Origin: an uncultured Oscillospiraceae bacterium
Lineage (GTDB): Bacteria > Bacillota > Clostridia > Oscillospirales > Oscillospiraceae
Assembly (NCBI GenBank): GCA_934561175.1
Contig: CAKTFW010000001.1
Span: 75,317-139,316 of the forward strand
DNA: 64,000 nucleotides
Reading direction: 5' to 3'
Positions 51,095-59,714 of the stretch are shown here, piece after piece. Position 1 is the first letter of the stretch. Each line of letters starts with the position of its first letter. The position numbers were made by a program, and so were the translations under genes. The notes beneath the pieces were generated by a model, which saw nothing but the letters and a program-made list of their open reading frames with translations, did not search any database and was not told the DNA's origin.

Positions 51095-54000
51095 ATGCCA
51101 TTAAAATCAAAGGACACCCTGCTGCTGATGGGCGGAAGTGAACAGCGCGCCGAGCTGCGCACAATTTTTCGGGAGAACTATTATCTGCTGGAAGCAGAAA
51201 ACGCCGCCCAGGCTGTGATGCTGCTGCAGCAAAACAGCGACCGGATCATTCTGGTCCTTGCCGACCTTCCGGAGGTTGACCGTGAGGAAATGCAGTTGCT
51301 GATCGCCGCAACCCAGCAGGTTGCCACCAAAGAGCTGCCCGTGCTTGTGCTGGCAGAAGCGCAGAACGGCCACGAAAACGAAGAACGCGCCTATCTGCTG
51401 GGCGCCATCGGCGTTGTCCTCCGCCCCTTCTCCCCGCTGGCCATCCAGCAGCGCGTGCAGGTGCTGGTGGATCTGGTGCTGCACCGGCAGCGTCTGGAAA
51501 AAATGGTGGCCGAGCAGCACGAGATCATCCGCAACTCCAATCAGGCCATGCTGGATACCCTCTCCACCATTATCGAGCACCGCAACACCGAGTCCAGCAA
51601 CCACGCACTGCGCATCCGCCGCTTCACGCAGATTCTGCTGCTGGATGTCGCCCGCTGCTGTCCGGAATATGCGCTGGACGAGACCTCGATCGACATTATC
51701 GCCAGCGCGGCAGCCCTGCACGACATCGGTAAAATCTCGATTCCCGACGCCATCCTGAACAAGCCCGGTCCGCTGACACCGGAAGAATTTGAAGTGATGA
51801 AAACCCACACCACCATCGGCGGCAGCCTGGTGCAGGATCTGGTCAGCATGGGTGATTTGATCTTTTTACGCTATGCCTACAACATCTGCCTGTACCATCA
51901 CGAGCGCTGGGACGGCAGCGGCTATCCCTGCGGGTTGGTTGGCGATAAGATTCCGATCTGCGCGCAGGCCGTCGGTATGGCCGACGCCTTTGACGCATTG
52001 ACAACCCAGCAGGTCTATAAGCCCCCGATCGCGTATCCCAAGGCCATCAATATGATTCTAAACGGCGAATGCGGCCCGTTCTCCCCCAAGCTGCTGGAAT
52101 GCTTCAAACATGTTCAGCACCAGCTGGTGGATCTGGCGCATCAGTATGCCGACAGCTACGCACCCAAGGCCAATGATTTTACGCTGCCGCTTCCGGAACC
52201 GGTCCGGGACGCAGGATTCCTGGATCCGCTGCAGCTGTTTCAAAATAAGTATCAGGCGCTGCTGAATTATATCGGCGGCACCATTTTTGAGCTGGATCCC
52301 GCCAACAAGATCTATCATCTGGTACACAATTCCGACCCGACGCTGGATTTCCTCAAGCCCAGTGCATCCTTCGCCTGGATTACGCAGCGACTGGACGAGC
52401 GAATTCATCCGGATGACCGGTCGATTCTGGGTGAAATGCACGGCTTTATTGAAGAGGATCTGCGTCAGCTGCGCACACGCTGCCGCACCTTCTCTTTCCG
52501 CACCTGGGACCCGATTTCAGAGGACTACGCCCAATGCGAATCAATCCTGCTCCAGGTCAACAACGGCAATATGGACGAGCATTTTATTATTGCCATCTAT
52601 CGCCGCACAAGCCGCAGCGCCCCCAGCATCCCGCCGCAGCACCAGTCGCTGCAAAGCGCCCCTGCACTATACGGGCTGCTCAGTACCGCACTGTGCTGCC
52701 GGTGTGACGGCGCGCTGTCCATTACAGACGGCACACAGTCGCTCTATCCGCTGACCGGCTACACAGCTTCTGACCTGCAGGAGCTGTTTAACAATCAACT
52801 GCTGCAGTTAATTGTGCCGGGGGATCAGAACGCATTCCTGACCGCTGTATCGCACTGTCTGGATCAGGGCACCATGCTGGACACGGAATTTCGCCTGCTC
52901 CGCAAGGACGCTCCGCCGGTCTGGGTACTGGCAAAAGGGCGCCCCCAGGCCGAGGTCAACCAGCAGCCCACCTTCTACTTCTCCCTGCTGGACAACACAA
53001 CCGGCAAAGCCGCGCAGGAAAAGCTGCAGGAAGAAAACCGGCGCAGCCAATATCTGATCAATCAGGCAAATCTCATCGTCTTTGACTGGGATCTGAAAAC
53101 CGACACCATGGTCTGCTCCCCCAAATGGGCAGAGCTGTTTGGCTACACGCCCATCTCCAAAAATTACGGCGAGCGCATGCAGCACGCTTCTCATTTCCAT
53201 CCGGACGATCTGCCGCTGGTTCGCTCCGCAATCGACGCGCTGCTCCGTGACACGAACCGTCTCATCATCGACACCCGCATCGCCAATGCCGAAGGGAACT
53301 ATCTCTGGATGCGCATTTTGGCCATTACCATCCGCAATGCCGATGGAAGCGCCCGGCAGATTGTCGGTATGCTGCAAAATATTGACGAGCTGAAGCGCAC
53401 CGCATCCTCTATGAAAGAGCAGGCCGAGCGGGATTCGCTGACCAAGCTGTTAAACCGCGGCGCAACGCAGTCCTCGATCGACACCTATCTGGAACAGCGC
53501 GCCCCCAACGCGATGGCCGCCATGCTGGTTCTGGATCTTGACAATTTCAAAAGTGTCAACGACACGCGCGGCCATATGTGCGGCGATGCTGTTCTGACAC
53601 AGGTCGGCGTTCTGCTGCGCAAGCTGGTGCGCAGCAATGATATCATCGGCCGAATCGGCGGCGATGAATTTCTGGTATTCCTCAAGGACATCCCCAGTAC
53701 CAATATTCTGGAAGAGCGCTGCAGACTGCTGCTGGATTCTCTGCGTGCCGCGTTTGATTCCATTATGCCGGATCCGCACATCTCCTGCTCCATCGGCGTC
53801 TCTCTGGCACCCGCCCATGGCACAACTTATAATCTGCTGTTTCAGCACGCGGACGAAGCGCTCTACTATGTCAAGAGCCACCAGAAGGATTCCTACCGGT
53901 TCTATGACCCGCAGAATCTGTACACGCCTTATATGACGCCTGCACGCCGCGCGACCACCAAGGTCGATTCGGACGATCCGGCTGCAATGCCTGCCGATTC

Positions 54001-54532
54001 GTTCTTCTGGTTTGTCTTCCGCAAGCTGTACAAGAGTCAGAATCTGGATGCCACAATTCAGGAACTGCTGGCCTTCATCGGTACTTATTTCAATGTCAGC
54101 CGCGCCTACATCTTTGAAAACAACGCTGACAACACCACCTGCAGCAATACCTTTGAGTGGTGCAACACCGGCATTCTCTCGGAAAAGGATGTACTGCAGG
54201 ATGTCAGCTATCTCACCGATATTCCCGGCTGGTCCAATGTATTCGATGAACAGGGCCTACTGTACTGCTCGGATATCTCCAAGCTCGCGCCACAGTATCG
54301 CGCCATTCTAGAACCGCAGGGCATTAAAAGCATCCTGCAATGTGCCATTTTGGACCATGGTGTCTTCCGCGGATATATTGGCTTTGACGAGTGCTCTTCC
54401 AATCGACTGTGGACCAACGAGCAGGTCTCCCAGCTTGAGTTCATGTCCGAAGTGCTGGCCGTTTTTCTGCTCAACCGGCAGCGCGACAACCGGGAATCAA
54501 AGCTACCCCCCCCCGAAATTTTGGACGCTTAA
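51095..54532 (+). CDS. Bifunctional c-di-GMP turnover protein (REC-like, HD-GYP, PAS, GGDEF, GAF)
   Basis: An 1145-aa cytoplasmic signalling protein. Residues 1-130 resemble a receiver domain. An HD-GYP domain (about 155-345) has ALHDIGKISIPD and the intact HHERWDGSGYP, expected of a c-di-GMP phosphodiesterase. PAS-like segments lie near 390-520, 540-660 and 680-800. A GGDEF domain near 815-970 has the exact motif GRIGGDEFL and an inhibitory site RSND five residues before it, expected of a cyclase. A GAF-like domain ends the protein. No membrane helix. Both activities may be switched by the sensor domains. Neighbouring riboswitches at 32.8 and 50.4 kb could read its product. Confidence 0.9.
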   Translation: MPLKSKDTLLLMGGSEQRAELRTIFRENYYLLEAENAAQAVMLLQQNSDRIILVLADLPEVDREEMQLLIAATQQVATKELPVLVLAEAQNGHENEERAYLLGAIGVVLRPFSPLAIQQRVQVLVDLVLHRQRLEKMVAEQHEIIRNSNQAMLDTLSTIIEHRNTESSNHALRIRRFTQILLLDVARCCPEYALDETSIDIIASAAALHDIGKISIPDAILNKPGPLTPEEFEVMKTHTTIGGSLVQDLVSMGDLIFLRYAYNICLYHHERWDGSGYPCGLVGDKIPICAQAVGMADAFDALTTQQVYKPPIAYPKAINMILNGECGPFSPKLLECFKHVQHQLVDLAHQYADSYAPKANDFTLPLPEPVRDAGFLDPLQLFQNKYQALLNYIGGTIFELDPANKIYHLVHNSDPTLDFLKPSASFAWITQRLDERIHPDDRSILGEMHGFIEEDLRQLRTRCRTFSFRTWDPISEDYAQCESILLQVNNGNMDEHFIIAIYRRTSRSAPSIPPQHQSLQSAPALYGLLSTALCCRCDGALSITDGTQSLYPLTGYTASDLQELFNNQLLQLIVPGDQNAFLTAVSHCLDQGTMLDTEFRLLRKDAPPVWVLAKGRPQAEVNQQPTFYFSLLDNTTGKAAQEKLQEENRRSQYLINQANLIVFDWDLKTDTMVCSPKWAELFGYTPISKNYGERMQHASHFHPDDLPLVRSAIDALLRDTNRLIIDTRIANAEGNYLWMRILAITIRNADGSARQIVGMLQNIDELKRTASSMKEQAERDSLTKLLNRGATQSSIDTYLEQRAPNAMAAMLVLDLDNFKSVNDTRGHMCGDAVLTQVGVLLRKLVRSNDIIGRIGGDEFLVFLKDIPSTNILEERCRLLLDSLRAAFDSIMPDPHISCSIGVSLAPAHGTTYNLLFQHADEALYYVKSHQKDSYRFYDPQNLYTPYMTPARRATTKVDSDDPAAMPADSFFWFVFRKLYKSQNLDATIQELLAFIGTYFNVSRAYIFENNADNTTCSNTFEWCNTGILSEKDVLQDVSYLTDIPGWSNVFDEQGLLYCSDISKLAPQYRAILEPQGIKSILQCAILDHGVFRGYIGFDECSSNRLWTNEQVSQLEFMSEVLAVFLLNRQRDNRESKLPPPEILDA

Positions 54533-54604
54533 TTGGTAAATAAAGCGTCTTGCTTCTCTTTTGACTCCGCAAGACTTTTCGCCTGTTAAGGCAAGAAAAT
54601 AGCC

Positions 54605-54640
54605 AGGGACGCCTCCACAAAGTGGAGGCGTCCCTTTTTA
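54605..54640 (+). terminator. Terminator of the c-di-GMP enzyme gene
   Basis: A 14-bp stem (AGGGACGCCTCCAC with its mirror, 54605-54618 and 54622-54635) followed by five T. Confidence 0.93.
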
Positions 54641-54771
54641 CCATCCCGGAATCCAGCCGGCTGCATACCAAAGCGTTTCAAACGGTTTATGGCAAGATGC
54701 CTAACTTCCAGGTTCGCCTTGAGACAGCTTTGGACAAGATGCCAAATTTTACAAAATCAGTTAAGTTTTAA

Positions 54772-54800
54772 TTGACATTTCACAGGACACATAGTATGAT
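54772..54800 (+). promoter_or_regulatory. Promoter of the methionine operon
   Basis: Perfect TTGACA (54772-54777), a 17-base spacer and TATGAT (54795-54800). Start predicted near 54807, giving a leader of about 230 bases to metN. Confidence 0.85.
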
Positions 54801-54843
54801 TCAACCAACAATCATAGTATGTTGATGGAAAGGAGCAATTGTG

Positions 54844-54963
54844 ATGTTTTATCTGACTTCCCGAATGTCGATCTGTATGGACATGGCTATGCCGATGCCC
54901 ACGATTTCGTGCGCTCAATTGCTGCCTTCCCGGAACATCCGGGATCGAATGTGTCTTGATTAA
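54844..54963 (+). CDS. Met-rich leader peptide of the met operon (39 aa)
   Basis: ATG 54844 stands eight bases after AAAGGAG and the frame ends at TAA 54961-54963. Residues 7-23 read RMSICMDMAMPMPTISC: five Met within eleven residues (8, 12, 14, 16, 18), plus Met 1 and 36 and three Cys. After the Met run the RNA can form TCCCGG..CCGGGA (54928-54944). CTTCCC (54925-54930) can instead pair with GGGGAG (54990-54995) inside the terminator arm. This is the plan of a methionine-sensing attenuator: stalling at Met codons would favour antitermination. Mechanism inferred, frame and codons seen. Confidence 0.82.
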   Translation: MFYLTSRMSICMDMAMPMPTISCAQLLPSRNIRDRMCLD

Positions 54964-54986
54964 TCGATCGAGTTTTACACATTTGA

Positions 54987-55016
54987 AGCGGGGAGCTTTT
55001 GAGCTCCCCGCTTTTT
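54987..55016 (+). terminator. Attenuator terminator of the met operon
   Basis: An 11-bp GC-rich stem (AGCGGGGAGCT with AGCTCCCCGCT, 54987-54997 and 55002-55012) followed by TTTTTC, 24 bases after the leader-peptide stop and 20 before the metN start. Confidence 0.9.
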
Positions 55017-55036
55017 CTGTTAAAGGAGGAATTGAT

Positions 55037-56080
55037 TTGATTGCGTTGACACATATTTCCAAGGATTTCGGAAAAGGGCAGCAACAGGTTCACGCCGTGC
55101 GTGATGTATCACTGACGATCGACACCGGTGAGATTTTCGGCATTATCGGCTTCTCCGGTGCGGGGAAATCCACACTGGTACGATGTATCAATCTGCTGGA
55201 GCGTCCCACCGCCGGCACCGTCACGGTAGACGGCAAGGATCTGACCGCACTATCTGCACGGGAGCTGCGGCAGGCACGAAAAAAGATCGGAATGATCTTT
55301 CAGCATTTTAATTTGATGCCATCCCGCACCGTCGCCGGGAATGTAGCCTACTCCATGCGGGGCAGCGGCCTGAGCCAAAAAGAAACGGCAGACAAGGTTG
55401 CACATTTGTTGGAGCTTGTGGGAATTGGTGATAAGGCAAACGCCTATCCCAGTCAGCTGTCCGGCGGGCAGAAGCAGCGTGTCGCCATCGCAAGAGCATT
55501 GGCCAATGATCCAAGTGTGCTGCTGTGCGACGAGGCAACCTCCGCGTTGGACCCCCAGACAACAAAGGCAATTTTACACCTGCTGAAGGACCTGAACCGA
55601 ACACTGGGAATCACCATTGTGCTGATTACCCACGAGATGGCTGTGGTCAAGGAAATCTGTAACCGAGTTGCAGTAATGGAGCACGGCAATGTTGTTGAAC
55701 AGGGTGACATTTTTTCCATTTTCGTTTCACCAAAGCAGCCAGTCACACAGGATTTTATCCGGACCACCTCCAATCTGCAAAAGATTGATGAGCTGATTGC
55801 AGAGAACGCCCCTATCGCGCAGCTGAAGCCGGGAGATTTGATTGTGCGGCTTTCCTACCTGGAGCGAAATGCTTCAGAAGCGCTGATCTCCTCCATCTCC
55901 AGAAAGTTTGAAATTGATGTCAATATCATCTTTGCCAATATTGAAAGCGTACAGGGTGCGCCGATCGGCGGCACAGTCGCCATCATCAGCGGCGCACGGG
56001 AAAAAATCACGGCAGCGATTGCATATCTGATTGAAAAAAATGTAGGTGTGGAGGTGTTGAAAGATGCAAGCGTGGATTGA
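55037..56080 (+). CDS. metN: Methionine ABC transporter ATP-binding protein
   Basis: A 347-aa ABC ATPase: Walker A GFSGAGKSTLVRC near residue 38, the Q loop IFQHFNL, the signature QLSGGQKQRVAIARAL near residue 139, Walker B VLLCDEATSALD, and the switch His in ITHEM. The C-terminal 80 residues form the NIL/ACT domain in which MetN binds methionine and inhibits transport. TTG 55037 is chosen by AGGAGG seven bases upstream; a longer reading would run into the attenuator hairpin. It overlaps metI by 17 bases. Confidence 0.95.
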   Translation: MIALTHISKDFGKGQQQVHAVRDVSLTIDTGEIFGIIGFSGAGKSTLVRCINLLERPTAGTVTVDGKDLTALSARELRQARKKIGMIFQHFNLMPSRTVAGNVAYSMRGSGLSQKETADKVAHLLELVGIGDKANAYPSQLSGGQKQRVAIARALANDPSVLLCDEATSALDPQTTKAILHLLKDLNRTLGITIVLITHEMAVVKEICNRVAVMEHGNVVEQGDIFSIFVSPKQPVTQDFIRTTSNLQKIDELIAENAPIAQLKPGDLIVRLSYLERNASEALISSISRKFEIDVNIIFANIESVQGAPIGGTVAIISGAREKITAAIAYLIEKNVGVEVLKDASVD

Positions 56081-56744
56081 GACCTACCTGCCCAATGTGG
56101 CGGATTCCTTCCCCACATTGCAGCAGAGCATTCTGGAAACGCTGCAGATGGTTCTGGCGGCGGGACTGATTTCCTTTCTTCTCGGCATGATTCTGGGCAC
56201 GATTTTGACGGTAACCCGACAAAACGGAATCCTGCCGAATCCGGCAGTCTACCAGGTGCTGGACAAGCTCATCAACCTGTTTCGATCGATTCCATTTATT
56301 ATTCTGCTCTTCTGCCTGCTGCCGCTGACCCGGCTTTTGGTAGGCACCGCGATCGGCGTGCGGGGCGCGATTGTGCCGCTGGTATTTGGAACAACGCCGT
56401 TCTTTGCACGGCAGATTGAAGCCGCACTGTGGGAAGTGGATCCCGGTTTGGTTGAAGCAGCGCAGGCAATGGGCAACAGCAATTTTGAGATTATCTTCCA
56501 CATCTATTGGAAGGAAAGCATTGCCGGAATCGCCCGCGGCACAACGATCACACTGATCAGCCTGGTCGGGTTGACGGCAATGGCCGGCGCAGTCGGCGCC
56601 GGCGGTTTGGGCAACTACGCCTATATTTATGGACAGCAGCGAAACCGGATGGACATCATCTATGTCACCGTAGTAATTCTGGTCCTGATGGTCTCCGTCA
56701 TTCAGATTATTGGCAATACCATTGCAAAACACAATACACACTAA
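56064..56744 (+). CDS. metI: Methionine ABC transporter permease
   Basis: A 226-aa permease with five membrane helices. The ABC coupling loop is AAQAMGNSNFEIIFHIYWKE, near residue 132, and the family stretch is GLTAMAGAVGAGGLGNYAY. It forms the membrane path for D/L-methionine with MetN. It overlaps metN by 17 bases and precedes metQ by 42. Confidence 0.94.
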   Translation: MQAWIETYLPNVADSFPTLQQSILETLQMVLAAGLISFLLGMILGTILTVTRQNGILPNPAVYQVLDKLINLFRSIPFIILLFCLLPLTRLLVGTAIGVRGAIVPLVFGTTPFFARQIEAALWEVDPGLVEAAQAMGNSNFEIIFHIYWKESIAGIARGTTITLISLVGLTAMAGAVGAGGLGNYAYIYGQQRNRMDIIYVTVVILVLMVSVIQIIGNTIAKHNTH

Positions 56745-56786
56745 TTGACAACTTAACAACAAATTACATTTTAGGAGGACTTTTTC

Positions 56787-57650
56787 ATGAAACGCATTTT
56801 TTCTATTTTTGCAGCAATTTTACTGGTACTTTCCCTGACCGCCTGCGGCGCATCCGGGGATAACACAACCGATCCCACTCCCACCGACGATTCTTCTACA
56901 ACGACTGACCAGGATGTCACCGTCCGCATTGGTCTCACCGGCACCTTTAACGAGGACATCTGGGCGCCTGCCGCAGCGGAGCTGGAACAGGAAGGCATTC
57001 ACCTGGAATTTGTCCAGTTCTCGAACTTCTCTCTGCCCAATGACGCCCTGAACAGCGGTGATATTGATCTGAACGCTTTCCAGCATCACGCTTTCCTGGA
57101 AAATGAGATTGCCAACTATGGCTATGACATTACTGCCATCGGCGACACCTATGTTGTGGCAATGAACATTTATTCGGATCAGATCGACGACCTCTCTGCG
57201 CTGAAAGACGGCGATACCATTGCCATCCCCAATGATGCAACGAACGAAGGCCGCGCACTGAAGCTGCTGGAATCTGCCGGAATTCTGAAGCTTGATCCCG
57301 CCGCCGGTGCCTCCCCCACCATTGCAGATATTACAAACTATGAGGTACAGGTTGATTTTGTGGAGGTAGATGCCAACCTGGTGTACTCTACTCTGCCGGA
57401 TGTGACACTGGCTGTCATCAACGGAAACTATGCGCTGGACAGCGGTCTGACCGCAGATGAAGCGCTGTACAAGGAAAGCAACTATACAGACAACAGTTAT
57501 TTCGGCCTGATCGCCGCCCGCACCGAGGATGCGGAAAATCCGGTGTATCAGCGTATTGTAGAAGCTTATCAGTCGCAGCAGACTATTGATGTGTTCAATG
57601 ACGAATTTGCAGGCTTCTTCCTGCCTGCATGGGAACTGAATGTAGGCTGA
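56787..57650 (+). CDS. metQ: Methionine-binding lipoprotein
   Basis: A 287-aa lipoprotein: signal peptide with lipobox SLTAC (Cys 21), a Thr/Asp-rich linker, then the NlpA/MetQ domain. Family motifs include VQFSNFSLPNDALNSGDIDL, NAFQHHAFLENE near residue 91 and IAIPNDATNEGRAL near residue 147. It captures methionine and delivers it to MetI. SD TAGGAGGAC. The next gene begins 38 bases later with no terminator, so the operon goes on. Confidence 0.95.
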   Translation: MKRIFSIFAAILLVLSLTACGASGDNTTDPTPTDDSSTTTDQDVTVRIGLTGTFNEDIWAPAAAELEQEGIHLEFVQFSNFSLPNDALNSGDIDLNAFQHHAFLENEIANYGYDITAIGDTYVVAMNIYSDQIDDLSALKDGDTIAIPNDATNEGRALKLLESAGILKLDPAAGASPTIADITNYEVQVDFVEVDANLVYSTLPDVTLAVINGNYALDSGLTADEALYKESNYTDNSYFGLIAARTEDAENPVYQRIVEAYQSQQTIDVFNDEFAGFFLPAWELNVG

Positions 57651-57688
57651 AACACAAAATCAATTGACGGAAGAAGGAGTGCAGGAAT

Positions 57689-58666
57689 ATGCCGGAAATC
57701 CAAGTTTCCAAAGCACAAGCTACCGCGCTTTACCGCACGATGAAGTTGATCCGTTGCTTTGAGGAAAGCGTGAAACGGGATTATCTGAACAAAGAGCTCC
57801 CCGGATTTGTGCATCTTTACATTGGGGAAGAGGCAATCGCCACTGGTGTCTGCGCCGCCCTGCGGCAGGATGATTTGATCGAATCGACGCACCGCGGGCA
57901 CGGGCACTGCATCGCCAAGGGCGCAGATATTGACCGGATGATGGCGGAAATCTACGGCAAAGAGTCCGGTCTTTGCCACGGCCGGGGCGGTTCCATGCAC
58001 ATTGCTGATTTTTCCGTTGGAATGCTGGGTGCCAATGGCGTTGTTGGCGGCGGATATAATCTGGCAGTCGGCGCAGCATTGGCAAATCATACAATTTTCC
58101 ACAACGACAAGGTTTCCGTGGTATTTTTTGGCGACGGTGCAGCCAACCGCGGCACCTTCCACGAGGCGCTGAATGTGGCATCAGCCTGGAAGCTTCCAGT
58201 GATCTTCGTCAACGAGATGAACCACTGGGCGTCCACGACCCCCTACCGCACTACCTGCAATCTGGAGTACCTTGCTGAGCGGGCCGCTGGTTATCAAATT
58301 CCCGGCGTCACGGTAGATGGACAGGATGTCTTTGCGGTATATGCCGCGGCGCAGGAAGCCGCGGACCGTGCCCGCCGCGGCGAGGGTCCAACCCTGTTGG
58401 AGGCACGAACCTATCGGATCGAAGGGCATTTTATCGGAGACCCGGAAGTATACCGGGATCATGACGAAACCATGCGGATCTTCCACGAGACGGATCCGCT
58501 GAAGCGTTTCCGGGAAAAAGTGGTAAAAGAGCAAAGCTTTACCAATGCAGAACTGGATGAATTGGATGCAGCATGCGTGCAGCGCATTGCAGACGCAAAG
58601 CAATTCGCGCTGGAAAGCCCATATCCAAATGCCGCCGATTACCGGAAGTATCTCTATGCAGACTGA
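57689..58666 (+). CDS. TPP-dependent dehydrogenase E1, alpha subunit
   Basis: A 325-aa E1-alpha. The TPP site is GDGAANRGTFHEALNVASAW with a following Asn in VNEMNHW (the usual Asn-Asn pair is altered). RGHGHCIAKGADIDRMMAEI and GGSMHIADFSVGMLGANGVVG closely resemble acetoin-dehydrogenase AcoA. E1 proteins decarboxylate 2-oxo acids or cleave acetoin. The genes for E2 and E3 are not adjacent. In this operon a 2-oxo acid linked to methionine (4-methylthio-2-oxobutyrate) is an attractive substrate; that is inference. SD GAAGGAG. Confidence 0.87.
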   Translation: MPEIQVSKAQATALYRTMKLIRCFEESVKRDYLNKELPGFVHLYIGEEAIATGVCAALRQDDLIESTHRGHGHCIAKGADIDRMMAEIYGKESGLCHGRGGSMHIADFSVGMLGANGVVGGGYNLAVGAALANHTIFHNDKVSVVFFGDGAANRGTFHEALNVASAWKLPVIFVNEMNHWASTTPYRTTCNLEYLAERAAGYQIPGVTVDGQDVFAVYAAAQEAADRARRGEGPTLLEARTYRIEGHFIGDPEVYRDHDETMRIFHETDPLKRFREKVVKEQSFTNAELDELDAACVQRIADAKQFALESPYPNAADYRKYLYAD

Positions 58667-58681
58667 CAGGAGGGAGTTTTC

Positions 58682-59665
58682 TTGCGTACAATTACTTTTG
58701 CACAGGCGACCCTGGAAGCGATGGCTGTGACAATGGCAGAGGATCCCACCGTGTTTGTCATGGGGGAAGATCTGGCGCGGCAGGGTGGTATTTTCGGTCA
58801 GTTCAAGGGGTTGGCCAATCAGTTTCCAAATCGCGTAATCGATACCCCGATTTCTGAGACCTTTATCGTCGGCGGCGGTGTTGGCGCGGCACTGGCAGGT
58901 GCCCGCCCGGTGGTGGATATGCACTATGCAGATTTTCTGAGCGTCGCCATGGATGAAGTATTCAACCAAATGGCAAAGGCACAGTTCATGTTTGGCGGCC
59001 AGGCCAAAATGCCCATCGTTCTGCGGGCGCCGGATGGACAGCTGACCAACGGTGCAGCCCAGCACACGCAGTCGGTAGAGGCCTGGTTCACACACATTCC
59101 GGGGTTGAAAGTCGTCTCACCTTCCAACCCCTATGACGCCAAGATGACACTCATCGCCGCAATCCGTTCGGATGATCCCGTAATTTACTTTGAGAACAAG
59201 ACACTGCTGAAGGAAAGCGGTGAGGTGCCGGAGATCACAGAAGAGCACCCCTATACGCTTGGGAAAGCGCGGGTAGAACGGGAAGGTACCGATGTGACCA
59301 TCGTCTCGTATTCCATCGGCATGAAGCATGCCCGTGCCGCCGCGGATGCGCTGGCGAAGCATAGCTATCACGCAGAGATCATCGACCTGATTTCCCTTCT
59401 GCCTTGGGATAAAGAAACCGTTCTGCGCTCTGTGCGAAAAACTCACCGTCTGTGCGTTCTGCATGAGGCCATCAAACAGGGTGGTTTTGGAGGAGAAATT
59501 GCCGCAACGGTGGCAGAAGAAGCTTTCAACGCATTGCAGGCTCCCATTCTGCGAATTGGCGCGCCGTTCTGTCCCTCGCCATTTTCCCCGGCATTGGAAC
59601 CGCAGGTACGCCTGTCGGACGAGAAAATTATCCAGGATTTGCGGCATCTGCTGGAATACCGCTGA
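58682..59665 (+). CDS. TPP-dependent dehydrogenase E1, beta subunit
   Basis: A 327-aa E1-beta. It has the N-terminal ATLEAMAVTMAEDPTVFVMGED (Glu for TPP), PISETFIVGGGVGAALAGARPV near residue 56 and HTQSVEAWFTHIPGLKVVSPSNP near residue 129. The C-terminal transketolase half reads IDLISLLPWDKETVLRSV. It forms the hetero-tetramer with the alpha subunit 15 bases upstream. TTG start behind the SD GGAGGGAG. No lipoyl-domain partner follows; the next gene is a flavin oxidase. Confidence 0.87.
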   Translation: MRTITFAQATLEAMAVTMAEDPTVFVMGEDLARQGGIFGQFKGLANQFPNRVIDTPISETFIVGGGVGAALAGARPVVDMHYADFLSVAMDEVFNQMAKAQFMFGGQAKMPIVLRAPDGQLTNGAAQHTQSVEAWFTHIPGLKVVSPSNPYDAKMTLIAAIRSDDPVIYFENKTLLKESGEVPEITEEHPYTLGKARVEREGTDVTIVSYSIGMKHARAAADALAKHSYHAEIIDLISLLPWDKETVLRSVRKTHRLCVLHEAIKQGGFGGEIAATVAEEAFNALQAPILRIGAPFCPSPFSPALEPQVRLSDEKIIQDLRHLLEYR

Positions 59666-59714
59666 TACAGCTGGGAGCAGAACTTTGTAATTTTCAGGAA
59701 TGGAGGAATAACCT

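Noticed and set aside
58588..58604. GACGCAAAGC inside the E1-alpha gene matches the core of the c-di-GMP-I motif
   Set aside because: It lies within coding sequence, with no flanking GEMM hairpins.
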